A stretch of 64,000 nt of DNA from Pseudomonas siliginis (GTDB lineage Bacteria > Pseudomonadota > Gammaproteobacteria > Pseudomonadales > Pseudomonadaceae), in assembly GCF_019145195.1 (NCBI RefSeq), contig NZ_JAHSTW010000001.1:558001-622000 (forward strand). Direction: 5' to 3'. Shown here piece after piece: positions 16,358 through 25,656 of this stretch. Positions within the stretch are counted from its first letter, which is position 1; every line of letters begins with the position of its first letter. The notes under the pieces are model-generated. The model ran no database searches and was not told where the DNA came from. It saw nothing but the letters and a program-made list of their open reading frames with translations. The translations under genes and the position numbers were made by a program.

Positions 16358-17656
16358 ATGACTGAAGTAAAAGACACCGCTGTGCATAACCTGGACCCCA
16401 CTTTCGGCCCCGACAAAAATGGCCTCACCTGGTTTAAATATCCCGATCAGGAAAACGGCTTCGCCAACGCAGTTACCGTCGCGGCGGACGGCAAGCTGCT
16501 GATTGCCGCAAGTCCGGGCAACAAGTTCGCCATTGTGCGGTTGAAGCCTGATGGCACACAGGACACTTCGTTTGCCCGGGATGGCGTGGCCAGCGGGGTT
16601 TTCGCTCCGGGCTATAAATCCACGGGTGGCAGCATCAGCATCCTCAAGAATGGAAATCTGTTGCTTCAGGGTGCCTTTTTTCTACACGAATACGCACAGC
16701 CGCAACGCTGCCTGGCAATGTTTCGCAATGACGGAACGCCCGAGACCGCATTTGGCGTCAACGGCGTAGTCTTCGTTGATCCGATTCCGTTGCCCGCGCT
16801 CACGTCGTCCGAGATCGAACTTGGGCAAAAACGCACTACGGCATCCGATTACAGTGGCCATGCCATTGAACTGGACGACGGAAAACTGATGGTGTTGAGC
16901 AACCATCGATATTCCCCCAATGACCAATGCGGTCTTTTGATCAGACTGCAAAGCAACGGCGCCCTGGACACTGCGTTTGGCCAGGGAAAGGGTTACGTCG
17001 CGATTCGATACCTGGCCAACAACACGTGGGCTGGCTCACTGATCCGGCTCCAGGACGGCAAATTCGCCATCGCAGGTTACGTTTCACGTGAAGACCGCTA
17101 CCGCGCAATGATCGCCCTCTTCGACGCCACAGGTAAGCCTGTCAGCAGCTTTGGCGATAACGGTTTTGCCCTGTTCGACCGCCTGGACAAGCGCAGTCAG
17201 ATCAACCAACTGGTCGAAATGCCTGACGGCAACATCCTTGGCATCGGTAGCGCCCACTCCATTGATTTCGCTAACAGAGGCCTCCTGGTATGCGTCGACA
17301 GGCATGGGAAATACGCCATCGACTTCAATGAAGGGAGGCCAGTCCTGACGTCCTATCCAAAAGCCTTCTTGGGCATCCAATGGACTGCTGGCACGCTGAG
17401 GGACGGACACATCGTCGTGCTTTCCAGCACCCACGGCGAACAAGACTCGGAAATCGTCATTGCCCAGTTCAAATCGGACGGCTATCCAGATCGCGATTTT
17501 GCCGACGACGGTGTGCTGGTCATCAATCTGACCGGCGTGCTCGACATGGCGGGAGGCCTTGCCATTCAGAACAATCAGATTGTCGTAGCCGGAACATCCC
17601 TCCCCCGTACGGACGGCGTCGGTAGCTTCGCCTTTCGCTGCGCCGATACGTTCTGA
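16358..17656 (+). CDS. Delta-60 repeat (beta-propeller-like) protein
   Basis: The 432-residue product has repeated units of the type LDPTFGPDKNGL / ADGKLLIAASPGNKFAIVRL / DGTQDTSFARDGV, then FRNDGTPETAFGVNGV, LQSNGALDTAFGQGKG and FKSDGYPDRDFADDGV. These are delta-60 repeats spaced about 55-60 residues apart, which build a propeller. No signal peptide is evident. GAGGAG lies upstream of the ATG. Such proteins are common in Pseudomonas in several copies and their role is unknown. The gene ends at a bidirectional terminator shared with gdhB. Confidence 0.85.
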   Translation: MTEVKDTAVHNLDPTFGPDKNGLTWFKYPDQENGFANAVTVAADGKLLIAASPGNKFAIVRLKPDGTQDTSFARDGVASGVFAPGYKSTGGSISILKNGNLLLQGAFFLHEYAQPQRCLAMFRNDGTPETAFGVNGVVFVDPIPLPALTSSEIELGQKRTTASDYSGHAIELDDGKLMVLSNHRYSPNDQCGLLIRLQSNGALDTAFGQGKGYVAIRYLANNTWAGSLIRLQDGKFAIAGYVSREDRYRAMIALFDATGKPVSSFGDNGFALFDRLDKRSQINQLVEMPDGNILGIGSAHSIDFANRGLLVCVDRHGKYAIDFNEGRPVLTSYPKAFLGIQWTAGTLRDGHIVVLSSTHGEQDSEIVIAQFKSDGYPDRDFADDGVLVINLTGVLDMAGGLAIQNNQIVVAGTSLPRTDGVGSFAFRCADTF

Positions 17657-17666
17657 ATGACAGACA

Positions 17667-17704
17667 AGAAAAAGCCCCGCCTCTTTCGAGAGCGGGGCTT
17701 CTTC
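17667..17704. terminator. Bidirectional intrinsic terminator
   Basis: GCCCCGC and GCGGGGC form a GC stem (17674-17680 with 17692-17698) with an 11-base loop. A-rich sequence on the left gives a T-run for the minus-strand gdhB transcript, and TTCTTC on the right serves the delta-60 gene. Confidence 0.85.
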
Positions 17705-17717
17705 ATTCAGCCACTAC

Positions 17718-20700
17718 TTACGCCAGTTCAAGCTCGGCATTCGCAGTCACCGCAGGCACGATTGCTTGCCCGCTTAACGCCAGATCCAGCAGTTCGCGGT
17801 TAGCCACCGCGTACATGGCGTAGTCCGTACCGCTCGCAGCACGGATTTCCACCAGCATGGCGCGCCAGCGTTCGATCATGCTTTCGTGCTGGGCCATCCA
17901 CAGCGCCAGGCGTGCTTCCACGTCCTGGGAGCCGTCGCCCTGTTGCAGCACGGAGATGGTGATCGCCCGTTGCTGCCAGTCGACGTCATCACGGAACGCT
18001 TCACGGGCCAGAGCCTGCCAGTTGTTTTCCACCGGCAAGGCGCTGATCTGTTGCAGGTACCAGGTGATGTCCAGCGCAGAGCCGACGGCGAAGTAGGCCT
18101 TGGCCACTTCGGCCGGGTCCTGCCCGGTGACGTCTGCGGCTTCGATGATCGGCAGCAGCGTGTACAGGTGCGAAGTACCCGCAACCATACGCGCCAGCAA
18201 CTCCGGCACACCGGCTTCGACGTACGCCTGATAGCGCGACTGCCAGTTCTCGCGGATTTCGCCGCTGAGCAGTTCGTCGAGTTTCAGACCCAGTTCTTTC
18301 AGGTGCGGACCGAAGTGCGCGACGTCACGGGCAGCGTTCTGCTCGTTGCGGCGGGCACGCAGGAACCAGCGCGTGGCGCGACGGCCCAGACGCATCAGCT
18401 CGTCCATCAGCTCCAGCTGCACGTCAGCGGAAACCTGGTAGTCCAGCGCTTCGATCTGACGGAACCAGTGCGGGAGGTGGAAGATGTCACGCACGATCAC
18501 GTAAGCGCCAGCCACATTCGCCGGGCTCATGCCGGTCGACTCTTTGAGTCGTTGCACGAAGGTGATGCCCATGTGGTTGACCAGATCGTTGGCGATCTGG
18601 GTGCTGACGATCTCGCGCTTCAGACGGTGACGGCGCATGGCTTCGGAGAACTTGCTGACCAGGGTCGGCGGGAACGCCGTTTCCATGTCGCGGGTCAGGT
18701 AATCGTCGTCCGGCACCAGCGAGCCCAGCAGCTGCTCTTTCAGGTCGATCTTGCTGTAGGAAATCAGCACCGACAGCTCAGGACGGGTCAGGCCGTGGCC
18801 CTCAGCGACGCGCTCGGTCAGTTGCTCTTCGGTCGGCAGGAACTCGATGGCACGGTCCAGCTTGCCACGACCTTCCAGATCGCTCATCAGACGCTTGTAC
18901 TCAGCGATGCGCGCGTAGGCACGGCGCGCCGCCAGGGAGAGGGCCTGAGTCTGCTTGTAGTTGTTGCCCAGCACCAGATTGCCGACTTCGTCGGTCATGC
19001 TCGCCAGCAACTGGTTGCGTTGCTTGTCGGTCATGTCACCGGCCTGAACCACTTCGTTCAGCAGGATCTTGATGTTCACTTCGTGGTCGGAGCAGTCCAC
19101 GCCACCGGCGTTGTCGATGAAGTCGGTGTTGGAACCGCCGCCATTGAGACCGAATTCCACACGACCCAGTTGGGTCATGCCAAGGTTACCGCCCTCGCCC
19201 ACGACTTTGCAGCGCAGCTCGTTGCCGTTGACGCGCAGTGCATCGTTGGCCTTGTCGCCGACATCAGCGTGGCTTTCGGTGCTGGCCTTGACGTAGGTGC
19301 CGATACCGCCGTTCCACAACAGATCCACCGGCGCCTTGAGCAAGGCGTTGAGCAGTTCGGTCGGGGTCAGCTTGTCAGCCTGGATGTCGAAGCGTTCTTT
19401 CATCTGCGGCGAGATCGCGATGCTCTTCGCGCTGCGCGAGAAGATACCGCCACCTTCGGACATGATGCTGGTGTCGTAGTCGGTCCAGGCCGAACGCGGC
19501 AGGTCGAACAGACGCTGACGCTCGACGAAACTGGTCGCCGGGTTCGGGTTCGGGTCGATGAAGATGTGCATGTGGTTGAACGCAGCCACCAGTTGCAGCT
19601 TGTCGGACATCAACAGGCCGTTACCGAACACGTCGCCGGCCATGTCGCCGACGCCAACTACGGTGATGCTGTCTTCCTGAACATTGATGCCGCGTTCGCG
19701 GAAGTGGCGCTGCACGCCTACCCACGCGCCCTTGGCGGTGATGCCCATTTTCTTGTGGTCGTAACCGGCCGAACCACCGGACGCAAACGCGTCACCCAGC
19801 CAGAAGCCGTAATCGATGGCAATGCCGTTGGCGATGTCGGAGAACGTCGCAGTGCCCTTGTCCGCCGCGACCACCAGGTACGGGTCATCGTCGTCATGAC
19901 GCACGACATTGACCGGCGGCACCAGTGCGCCGTCCTTCAGGTTGTCGGTGATGTCCAACAGACCGGAAATGAAGATGCGGTAGCAGGCGATGCCCTCGGC
20001 CGCGATCTCGTCACGGCTGCCGCCCAGTGGCAGACGACGCGGCAGGAAGCCGCCCTTCGCGCCCACTGGCACGATGACCGAGTTCTTCACTTGCTGGGCT
20101 TTTACCAGGCCGAGCACTTCAGTACGGAAGTCTTCTTCACGGTCGGACCAGCGCAGACCACCCCGAGCAACGTTGCCGAAGCGCAGGTGCACGCCTTCGA
20201 CGCGTGGCGAGTAGACGAAGATTTCGAACTTCGGCACTGGCTTGGGCAGCTCAGGGATGGCATGCGGGTTGAACTTGAAGCTGAAGTACGACTTGTTCTG
20301 GCCGTTGGCGTCAGTCTGATAGAAGTTGGTGCGCAGGGTGGCTTTGATCAGGTCGAGGTAACGACGCAGGATGCGGTCTTCGTTGAGCACCTGAACATCG
20401 TCCAGTGCGGTCAGAATCGCTTGTTCCAGACGCAGTTGCTTGTCTTCCAGATCGTCGCTGCCGAGCTTGCGCGCCAGGTAGAAGCGGGTCTTGAACAACC
20501 GGGTCAGTTCGCGAGCGATGTCGGTGTGGTTGTTCAAGGTGCTGGCGATGTAACCCAGGTCGAAGCCCAGACGAATCTGCTTCAGGTAACGGGCGTAGGC
20601 ACGCAGCAGCGCGACGTCGCGCCATGGCAGACCGGCGGTCAGCACCAGGCGGTTGAACGCATCGTTCTCGGCATCGCCACGCACGATGTGCACGAACGCG

Positions 20701-22613
20701 TCCTGCAGGGTGTCGTTGAGTTGCTGGATGTCGAGGTCCAGACCTTCAGCGGCGGTGAAAGCGAAGTCGTGAATCCAGAATTCGCGGCCGTTGGTGTGGC
20801 GCAGACGGTACGGGAATTCACCCAGTACGCGCAGGCCGAGGTTTTCCAGAATCGGCAAGACGTCGGACAGCGCCAGCGGCGTGTCGGCGTGATACAGCTT
20901 GCAATGCAGCTCGCGCTGGCCGGAGACCTGACCGAGCGGCTGATAGAAGCTCATCACCAGCGGATTTTTTTCGTTGAGGCTCAGCAGGTGCTGCATGTCG
21001 ACCACAGCCGAATGCGCGGCAAAACGCTCGCGGTAACCGGCCGGGAAGCCTTTCGGGAAGTCGGCCAGCACGTTGGTGCCGTGGGCTTCGCCGAAGCTTT
21101 CGACGGTCAGTGCGGCGTAGTCGTCCTGCCAGCTGCGGCAGGCCTGGACCACTTCTTTTTCCAGCAGCAGCGGGTCGATGTCGAGGCGGTTCTTCGGATC
21201 GACACGCAGAATCAGCTGCACGCGGGCCAGCACGGATTCCGAGAAGAAAGTCCAGAATTCGCAATCGGACGCCTTCAGGCGCTCCATCAGCACTTGCTGG
21301 ATCTTCTGGCGCACTTCAGTGGAATAGATGTCGCGCGGCACGTAGGCCAGGCAGTAGCAGAAGCGACCGTACGGGTCTTTGCGCAGGAACACGCGGATCT
21401 TGTTGCGCTCCTGGATCTGCACGATCGACATCACGGTGGTGAACAGTTCGTCGACCGGGGTCTGGAACAGGTCGTCACGCGGCAGCACTTCGAGGACCTG
21501 TGCCAGTTCCTTGCCCAGGTGAGCCTTGGACTGGAAGCCGGAGCGGCGCTCGATTTCTTCGACCTTGCGGCGGATGAACGGGATGACCCGCACGCTCTCG
21601 CCGTACACCGACGAGGTGTACAGGCCCATGAAGCGGTGTTCCTTGATGACTTTGCCGTCGGCGTCGATCTCACGGATCGACACGTAATCCGGGTAAGCCG
21701 GACGGTGTACGCGGCTCGGGTGCGCAGCCTTGGCGAACGACAGCAGGGTCGGTTCGCGCAGATAGGACACGGCGTAGTCTTCGATGCGCAGGTCTTCGTA
21801 GGTCAGGCCGGTGCGCAGCAGTTTGGTCAGGCCGAGGAAGGAGTTCCGGTCGTACTCGATGTGGCCGCCATCGGCCTGATCGGTGACCACGAACTCTTCG
21901 TAGCCAAGGAAGGTGAAGTGGTTGCCCACCAGCCATTCCAGGAAGCTCTTGATTTCGTTCTTTTCGTCGGCATCGACCGGATAGGCGCTGTTGTCCAGCT
22001 GGGTGAGGATGTCCTGCACCTTGGCTTTCATCGGCTCGAAGTCAGCGACGGCGACGCGCACTTCACCGAGCACCTGCTCAAGCTCTTTGCTCAGCACATT
22101 CAGCTCGGCCGCGTTGGCGCAACGGTCGATTTCCAGGTACATCAGCGATTCGTGCAGCACGCCTTCGCCGGTGCTGCCCTTTGGCAGGACTTCCAGCAAT
22201 TCGCCCTTGCTGCCACGACGCACGCTGAGCACGGTGGTCTGCAGGGTATGGATGCTGTAGCCGCGACGGTTCAGCTCGGTACGCACCGAGTCGACCAGAA
22301 ATGGCAGGTCGTGGTGCAGCACTTCGACCGCGGTGTGGGTCGACTGCCAGCCGTGGCGTTCGTAATCGGGGTTGTAGACACGCACTTGCGGTTGCGCGTG
22401 ATCGAAGCGCTCAAGCAGGCGCCACGCAGAGAGAGTACAGCCAGCGAGGTCGGAGAGACGACGTTGAGTCAGCTCGTCCAGGGAAATGATGCCGAAGAAT
22501 TGTTCAGCGAACAGCGCCACTTGTGGCAGTGCCTGTTCACTGATGTGCTGCGCCAGTGCCGCTTGCAGTTGGTGCTGGAAGTCGGCTTTGCTGGCTGCGG
22601 TGAAGAACGCCAT
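17718..22613 (-). CDS. gdhB: NAD-specific glutamate dehydrogenase, large type
   Basis: The 1631-residue protein matches the 180-kDa GDH class, with ACT-like N-terminal modules, a catalytic core (GGLRWSDREEDFRTEVLGLV with PVGAKGGF, about 815-850; ADKGTATFSDIANGIAIDYG; VVGVGDMAGDVFGNGLL) and a long helical C-terminus. It catalyses oxidative deamination of glutamate to 2-oxoglutarate. The start is set at MAFFTAASKADF (22613), preceded by GGAG; an upstream in-frame extension of 45 codons is Arg/Ser-rich and unlike the family. The length agrees with the P. aeruginosa enzyme (about 1620). The reading frame is intact throughout. Confidence 0.96.
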   Translation of the reverse strand: MAFFTAASKADFQHQLQAALAQHISEQALPQVALFAEQFFGIISLDELTQRRLSDLAGCTLSAWRLLERFDHAQPQVRVYNPDYERHGWQSTHTAVEVLHHDLPFLVDSVRTELNRRGYSIHTLQTTVLSVRRGSKGELLEVLPKGSTGEGVLHESLMYLEIDRCANAAELNVLSKELEQVLGEVRVAVADFEPMKAKVQDILTQLDNSAYPVDADEKNEIKSFLEWLVGNHFTFLGYEEFVVTDQADGGHIEYDRNSFLGLTKLLRTGLTYEDLRIEDYAVSYLREPTLLSFAKAAHPSRVHRPAYPDYVSIREIDADGKVIKEHRFMGLYTSSVYGESVRVIPFIRRKVEEIERRSGFQSKAHLGKELAQVLEVLPRDDLFQTPVDELFTTVMSIVQIQERNKIRVFLRKDPYGRFCYCLAYVPRDIYSTEVRQKIQQVLMERLKASDCEFWTFFSESVLARVQLILRVDPKNRLDIDPLLLEKEVVQACRSWQDDYAALTVESFGEAHGTNVLADFPKGFPAGYRERFAAHSAVVDMQHLLSLNEKNPLVMSFYQPLGQVSGQRELHCKLYHADTPLALSDVLPILENLGLRVLGEFPYRLRHTNGREFWIHDFAFTAAEGLDLDIQQLNDTLQDAFVHIVRGDAENDAFNRLVLTAGLPWRDVALLRAYARYLKQIRLGFDLGYIASTLNNHTDIARELTRLFKTRFYLARKLGSDDLEDKQLRLEQAILTALDDVQVLNEDRILRRYLDLIKATLRTNFYQTDANGQNKSYFSFKFNPHAIPELPKPVPKFEIFVYSPRVEGVHLRFGNVARGGLRWSDREEDFRTEVLGLVKAQQVKNSVIVPVGAKGGFLPRRLPLGGSRDEIAAEGIACYRIFISGLLDITDNLKDGALVPPVNVVRHDDDDPYLVVAADKGTATFSDIANGIAIDYGFWLGDAFASGGSAGYDHKKMGITAKGAWVGVQRHFRERGINVQEDSITVVGVGDMAGDVFGNGLLMSDKLQLVAAFNHMHIFIDPNPNPATSFVERQRLFDLPRSAWTDYDTSIMSEGGGIFSRSAKSIAISPQMKERFDIQADKLTPTELLNALLKAPVDLLWNGGIGTYVKASTESHADVGDKANDALRVNGNELRCKVVGEGGNLGMTQLGRVEFGLNGGGSNTDFIDNAGGVDCSDHEVNIKILLNEVVQAGDMTDKQRNQLLASMTDEVGNLVLGNNYKQTQALSLAARRAYARIAEYKRLMSDLEGRGKLDRAIEFLPTEEQLTERVAEGHGLTRPELSVLISYSKIDLKEQLLGSLVPDDDYLTRDMETAFPPTLVSKFSEAMRRHRLKREIVSTQIANDLVNHMGITFVQRLKESTGMSPANVAGAYVIVRDIFHLPHWFRQIEALDYQVSADVQLELMDELMRLGRRATRWFLRARRNEQNAARDVAHFGPHLKELGLKLDELLSGEIRENWQSRYQAYVEAGVPELLARMVAGTSHLYTLLPIIEAADVTGQDPAEVAKAYFAVGSALDITWYLQQISALPVENNWQALAREAFRDDVDWQQRAITISVLQQGDGSQDVEARLALWMAQHESMIERWRAMLVEIRAASGTDYAMYAVANRELLDLALSGQAIVPAVTANAELELA

Positions 22614-23092
22614 CTGTGGTACTCCGCTTAAGCTTGTTATTGATGGAAAGCGTCGCGTGCAACACCCCTTTCGGGGCTGGTGTCGCCCTGTTCCTGATTC
22701 TCGGGCAGAGGAAACAGGGAGACAGGTGGGTGAAGCTGGACGGGACACTCAGGTCACATTCACCTTCCATGAATGAGCATCTGCAAAAGCGACTGCCAGC
22801 ACTGCCGACAATGCCTTTACGGGTGCTCATCCGTTGCGCAGCTTAATGGGTGCGACAATGTGTCTGCTTGCGGTGCTGCGACATATTCGGTCATTGGCAC
22901 GTAAATGCAGGGTTTGGCCTGCATCAACACTAGCAGGCGTGCGCCGAAATGCAGGTTCGAAACCCCGGTTTCACGGGACTTTCGTGCCAGGTCGGTCGCC
23001 GAGGACGTTACATATCCGGAAACGAAAACGCCCAAGGCCCTGTTATCGACCCTGAGCGTGGCATCCGGTTCAGCGCTGGCGGTTGACGCGGA
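22614..23092. other. gdhB upstream region
   Basis: A gap of nearly 480 bases between two minus-strand genes. Short open frames on both strands have no ribosome binding sites or recognisable products. The gdhB promoter must lie here; no operator or repeat was recognised. Confidence 0.4.
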
Positions 23093-24487
23093 TCAGTCCG
23101 GCAGTTCCTCAAAGGCTCTGAATTTGCTCACCGTGGCGCAGTCGTAGCACATCGTCTGCAGGATCTGCTTGTCCATGCTGGCGTCAATGTTGCTCGAATC
23201 GCATTCGCGGCAGAAGAGGCGCAGATTGCCCAGCAAGTCGCTGTCGAACGCTACGGCGCTGAAGAATTGCGGAACCAGTTCGTCGCGCCAGTACATGCCC
23301 GGCGATTTGGAGAATCCGGCGCCGCTGTCCTTCAGCACCACGTCGTAGAGCAGTCGCTGCAGGGCCGTTTGCGGTACTCGCGCATCGCGATGGGCGTTCT
23401 TGCGCCAGTTACGATTCAGCGCGTCCTGCGCCGTGCCGAGCATGTTGCGCGGAATGGTGTTGGAGGCGTGACTGCGCCCCTTGGAATTGCCGGTGGCATA
23501 GAAATGCGCGGCGTTTCTCACGGCCAGCCGGGCAAAGTAATACAGCTGACTGACCGAGAAGTCCTGCAGCAACTGCCCGACCACCTCGTCGGCACGGGCT
23601 TCGGCCGTGAAGGCGAAATCCACCTCACTGGCCAGCACACGAATGTATTGAAGCGACTCTTCGCGGGCGAGACTGAAGACCAGGGAATAGATTTCGCTCT
23701 TCCATGCAGCCTTCACGCTGCCCGACAATTCCTGATACAGCGCCAGATACAGATTCTCTCGGTTACTGCGCGCCGCGCCATCCAGCGTGACGTTGGGCAG
23801 CCAGCGCACGGCGCTGTACTCGCGAATACTGCAGCCCTCGCTGCGATCGAAGGCGTTGATATCGGATTCGGTGGAAACCGCCAGCACCCCGGCTTCGTGC
23901 AGGTCTTTGAGCAACTCTTCCCGCGCCTCGAAGGTCAGGTCGAGCAGCTCCTCTCGGGATGGCGCGTTCAACGGCGCAATCCATTCAACGTTTGCGCCGT
24001 AGCCATCATCGAGCAAGGCGAGCAACGTCAACTTCTGCACAAAGCCCAGATTGGCGTAAGGCACTGCGGGGAGTTGCGCGCCATATCTGGCCTGCAACTC
24101 CAGACGGTCCCGCGCTGCCCGAGCGGCCAGTTGCTGCTGGCGAACCTTGAAACATTCTGTGCAGTTGCACGCTGTGTGGCGGCCATTGGCGCCGGGGACA
24201 CTGTGCTGGTGCTCACAGCGGACGCATTTGAATGCACTGCGCAACGAAAGCGGAGTTCCCCTGGCGTAGCGGCGCATCCACATCGGCAGTTCACAGTAAG
24301 GACAGGTGAGGTCTGTGCTGACGATCGGTGGCAGAACCTTTAGCAGACTGCGCACCGTGGAAGGAATCTGGAATTGCTCCATCAGCTGCGAAGTTTTCTC
24401 ACCTTCCAGATAGCGCTTGTAGATCTCTTCGATCTGTTCATCAGACAGGTGGCGAATTTCTTCGGCGCGTTCGAAATATCGGGTCAT
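23093..24487 (-). CDS. Multi-zinc-ribbon protein, unknown function
   Basis: This 464-residue protein opens with a helical segment (LSDEQIEEIYKRYLEGEKTS) that resembles a helix-turn-helix. Cys clusters follow at 62/65 (CPYC) and 88/91 (CVRC), then a CNCTEC cluster at 107-112, and a C-terminal ribbon (LFCRECDSSN, then MCYDCATVSKF). The middle 300 residues are helical and not recognised. AGGACC precedes the ATG at 24487; the in-frame upstream extension is ignored. The architecture suggests a nucleic-acid-associated cytoplasmic protein. It stands alone, without operon partners. Confidence 0.75.
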   Translation of the reverse strand: MTRYFERAEEIRHLSDEQIEEIYKRYLEGEKTSQLMEQFQIPSTVRSLLKVLPPIVSTDLTCPYCELPMWMRRYARGTPLSLRSAFKCVRCEHQHSVPGANGRHTACNCTECFKVRQQQLAARAARDRLELQARYGAQLPAVPYANLGFVQKLTLLALLDDGYGANVEWIAPLNAPSREELLDLTFEAREELLKDLHEAGVLAVSTESDINAFDRSEGCSIREYSAVRWLPNVTLDGAARSNRENLYLALYQELSGSVKAAWKSEIYSLVFSLAREESLQYIRVLASEVDFAFTAEARADEVVGQLLQDFSVSQLYYFARLAVRNAAHFYATGNSKGRSHASNTIPRNMLGTAQDALNRNWRKNAHRDARVPQTALQRLLYDVVLKDSGAGFSKSPGMYWRDELVPQFFSAVAFDSDLLGNLRLFCRECDSSNIDASMDKQILQTMCYDCATVSKFRAFEELPD

Positions 24488-24780
24488 GGCAAAGGTCCTT
24501 TTTTGGGGTTTTGGTAACGCACTCCGTTGCGCAAGAGCGGCGAAACTAACGGCAAATTGGTGGCGATCACAAGCGAAAAATCGCAATTTCGGGTGGATTT
24601 TGCGCATCCGGTAATTGCCTTACGCTGGCGTCGGATTTTCCCTTCTCGCTACTCGGAACCGGGCGACGGAAATGTCCTGCTTTGCGACTTTTTGCCGATG
24701 CAGGCAGCGCGAACGAGCAGAGACTGGCAAAATCGCGCCTTCGAACAGATTCACCGCCGCCACTGCCCAGGATTTCCCCC

Positions 24781-25137
24781 ATGCAAATGACCACCGCCCT
24801 ACTGATCGTCAACCCGTGCGACGACGAAGAAGACAACATGGCCATGCTCTGCTGCCACAGCGACAAGGGCGAGATGTTCCTGATGAGTCGTTATCCGGAT
24901 GAGGATGAGCTGGAGATCACGCTGGATGGCGAGCCGTCGACGCTTGACGGGGTGAAGGTCACGCTGACGTCGAAACTGCTGAAGATCGAGATTGCTGCGG
25001 CGGATGCCGATGCGTTGAATGGCGATGATGTGCTGGAGATCAGTTTTAATCCGGACATGGTGGATATGGATGAGGTTGTTGAGACTTTGAAGAATATTCT
25101 CGATGGGACAGGAACTTTTGTAATTAATCTGGAATAA
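24781..25137 (+). CDS. Acidic small protein, unknown function
   Basis: The 118-residue product is strongly acidic, with DDEEDN near the N-terminus and alternating strands (VTLTSKLLKIEIAAADADAL, DVLEISFNPDMV) ending in VETLKNILDGTGTFVINLE. It has no signal peptide or membrane segment. The ATG at 24781 or the one at 24787 may be used. It is not recognised beyond being a conserved-looking hypothetical. It lies just upstream of the YcaO locus but is separated from it by about 330 bases. Confidence 0.65.
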   Translation: MQMTTALLIVNPCDDEEDNMAMLCCHSDKGEMFLMSRYPDEDELEITLDGEPSTLDGVKVTLTSKLLKIEIAAADADALNGDDVLEISFNPDMVDMDEVVETLKNILDGTGTFVINLE

Positions 25138-25468
25138 CCAGTTCGGCTCACATGGCAAGAAAATTGACGACGGCATTTGATCACCCCTTATGCCATCGTC
25201 ATTAATTCTACGCTGATCGATACCTCTACAAGTTCTAAACAGCTGCAAACCATAATTTGCGCTGATTTTCCGCATAGAACGCCGCCGTGTTTAACAGCAC
25301 GAAGTTCGATCCTACTACTCCTCAAGACGCGCCCTACGCAATCATCGGAAGCCGTCTGATTGCGGGCCCAACCCTCCCTTGTTATTACTCGTTCCGCTTG
25401 CAAAAAAACATGCAGGCTCGGCGCACGAAAAAGTGCCGACAACGTGATATTCAATGGAGTCATATGTA
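25138..25468. other. AT-rich region upstream of the YcaO locus
   Basis: No supported gene is seen. An imperfect hairpin, GACGACGGCAT with ATGCCATCGTC (25167-25202), may end the preceding transcript. A 17-codon ATG ORF at 25152 has no ribosome binding site. The promoter for the peptide-YcaO-ABC operon should be in the right half; no confident hexamers are named. Confidence 0.4.
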
Positions 25469-25582
25469 ATGGGTAGAAAACGTTCTGAAATAAACACCTT
25501 CGATGATTTGCCTTATGGCTCGGGCCACTTTGAAGGTTTCCTGGCGACGGAATTGGACTTCTTCGCGTCACTGACCCGCTGA
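25469..25582 (+). CDS. 37-residue peptide, candidate RiPP precursor
   Basis: A complete ORF with GGAG about 11 bases before the ATG encodes 37 residues. It has a basic head (MGRKRSE), an acidic and aromatic middle (FDDLPYGSGHFEGF) and a tail (LATELDFFASLTR). It has no Cys. Thr and Ser in the last 12 residues could be modified by YcaO chemistry. It lies 74 bases before the YcaO start, on the same strand, with a strong hairpin between them, which is the usual layout for a highly expressed precursor followed by its maturase. No homologue is recognised, so precursor status is inferred from position and size. Confidence 0.5.
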   Translation: MGRKRSEINTFDDLPYGSGHFEGFLATELDFFASLTR

Positions 25583-25610
25583 CTCGGCCTCCCGATCAGC
25601 CAATCCTGAA

Positions 25611-25637
25611 AATGCCGAAAGTCGATCTTTCGGCATT
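25611..25637 (+). promoter_or_regulatory. Perfect hairpin between peptide and ycaO genes
   Basis: AATGCCGAAAG pairs perfectly with CTTTCGGCATT over a five-base loop (TCGAT). No T-run follows, so it probably attenuates or stabilises rather than fully terminates, biasing expression towards the upstream peptide. It spans an in-frame ATG at 25612, which argues that ycaO begins at 25657. Confidence 0.6.
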
Positions 25638-25656
25638 CAAGCCTACGAGGTTCACC

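Noticed and set aside
17886..22631. A 1581-codon open frame on the plus strand
   Set aside because: It lies entirely antisense to gdhB. Its length follows from the codon bias of the real gene, and the translation has no family features.
22617..22748. N-terminal extension of gdhB by about 45 codons
   Set aside because: Composition is unlike the family N-terminus, and a proper GGAG precedes the ATG at 22613.
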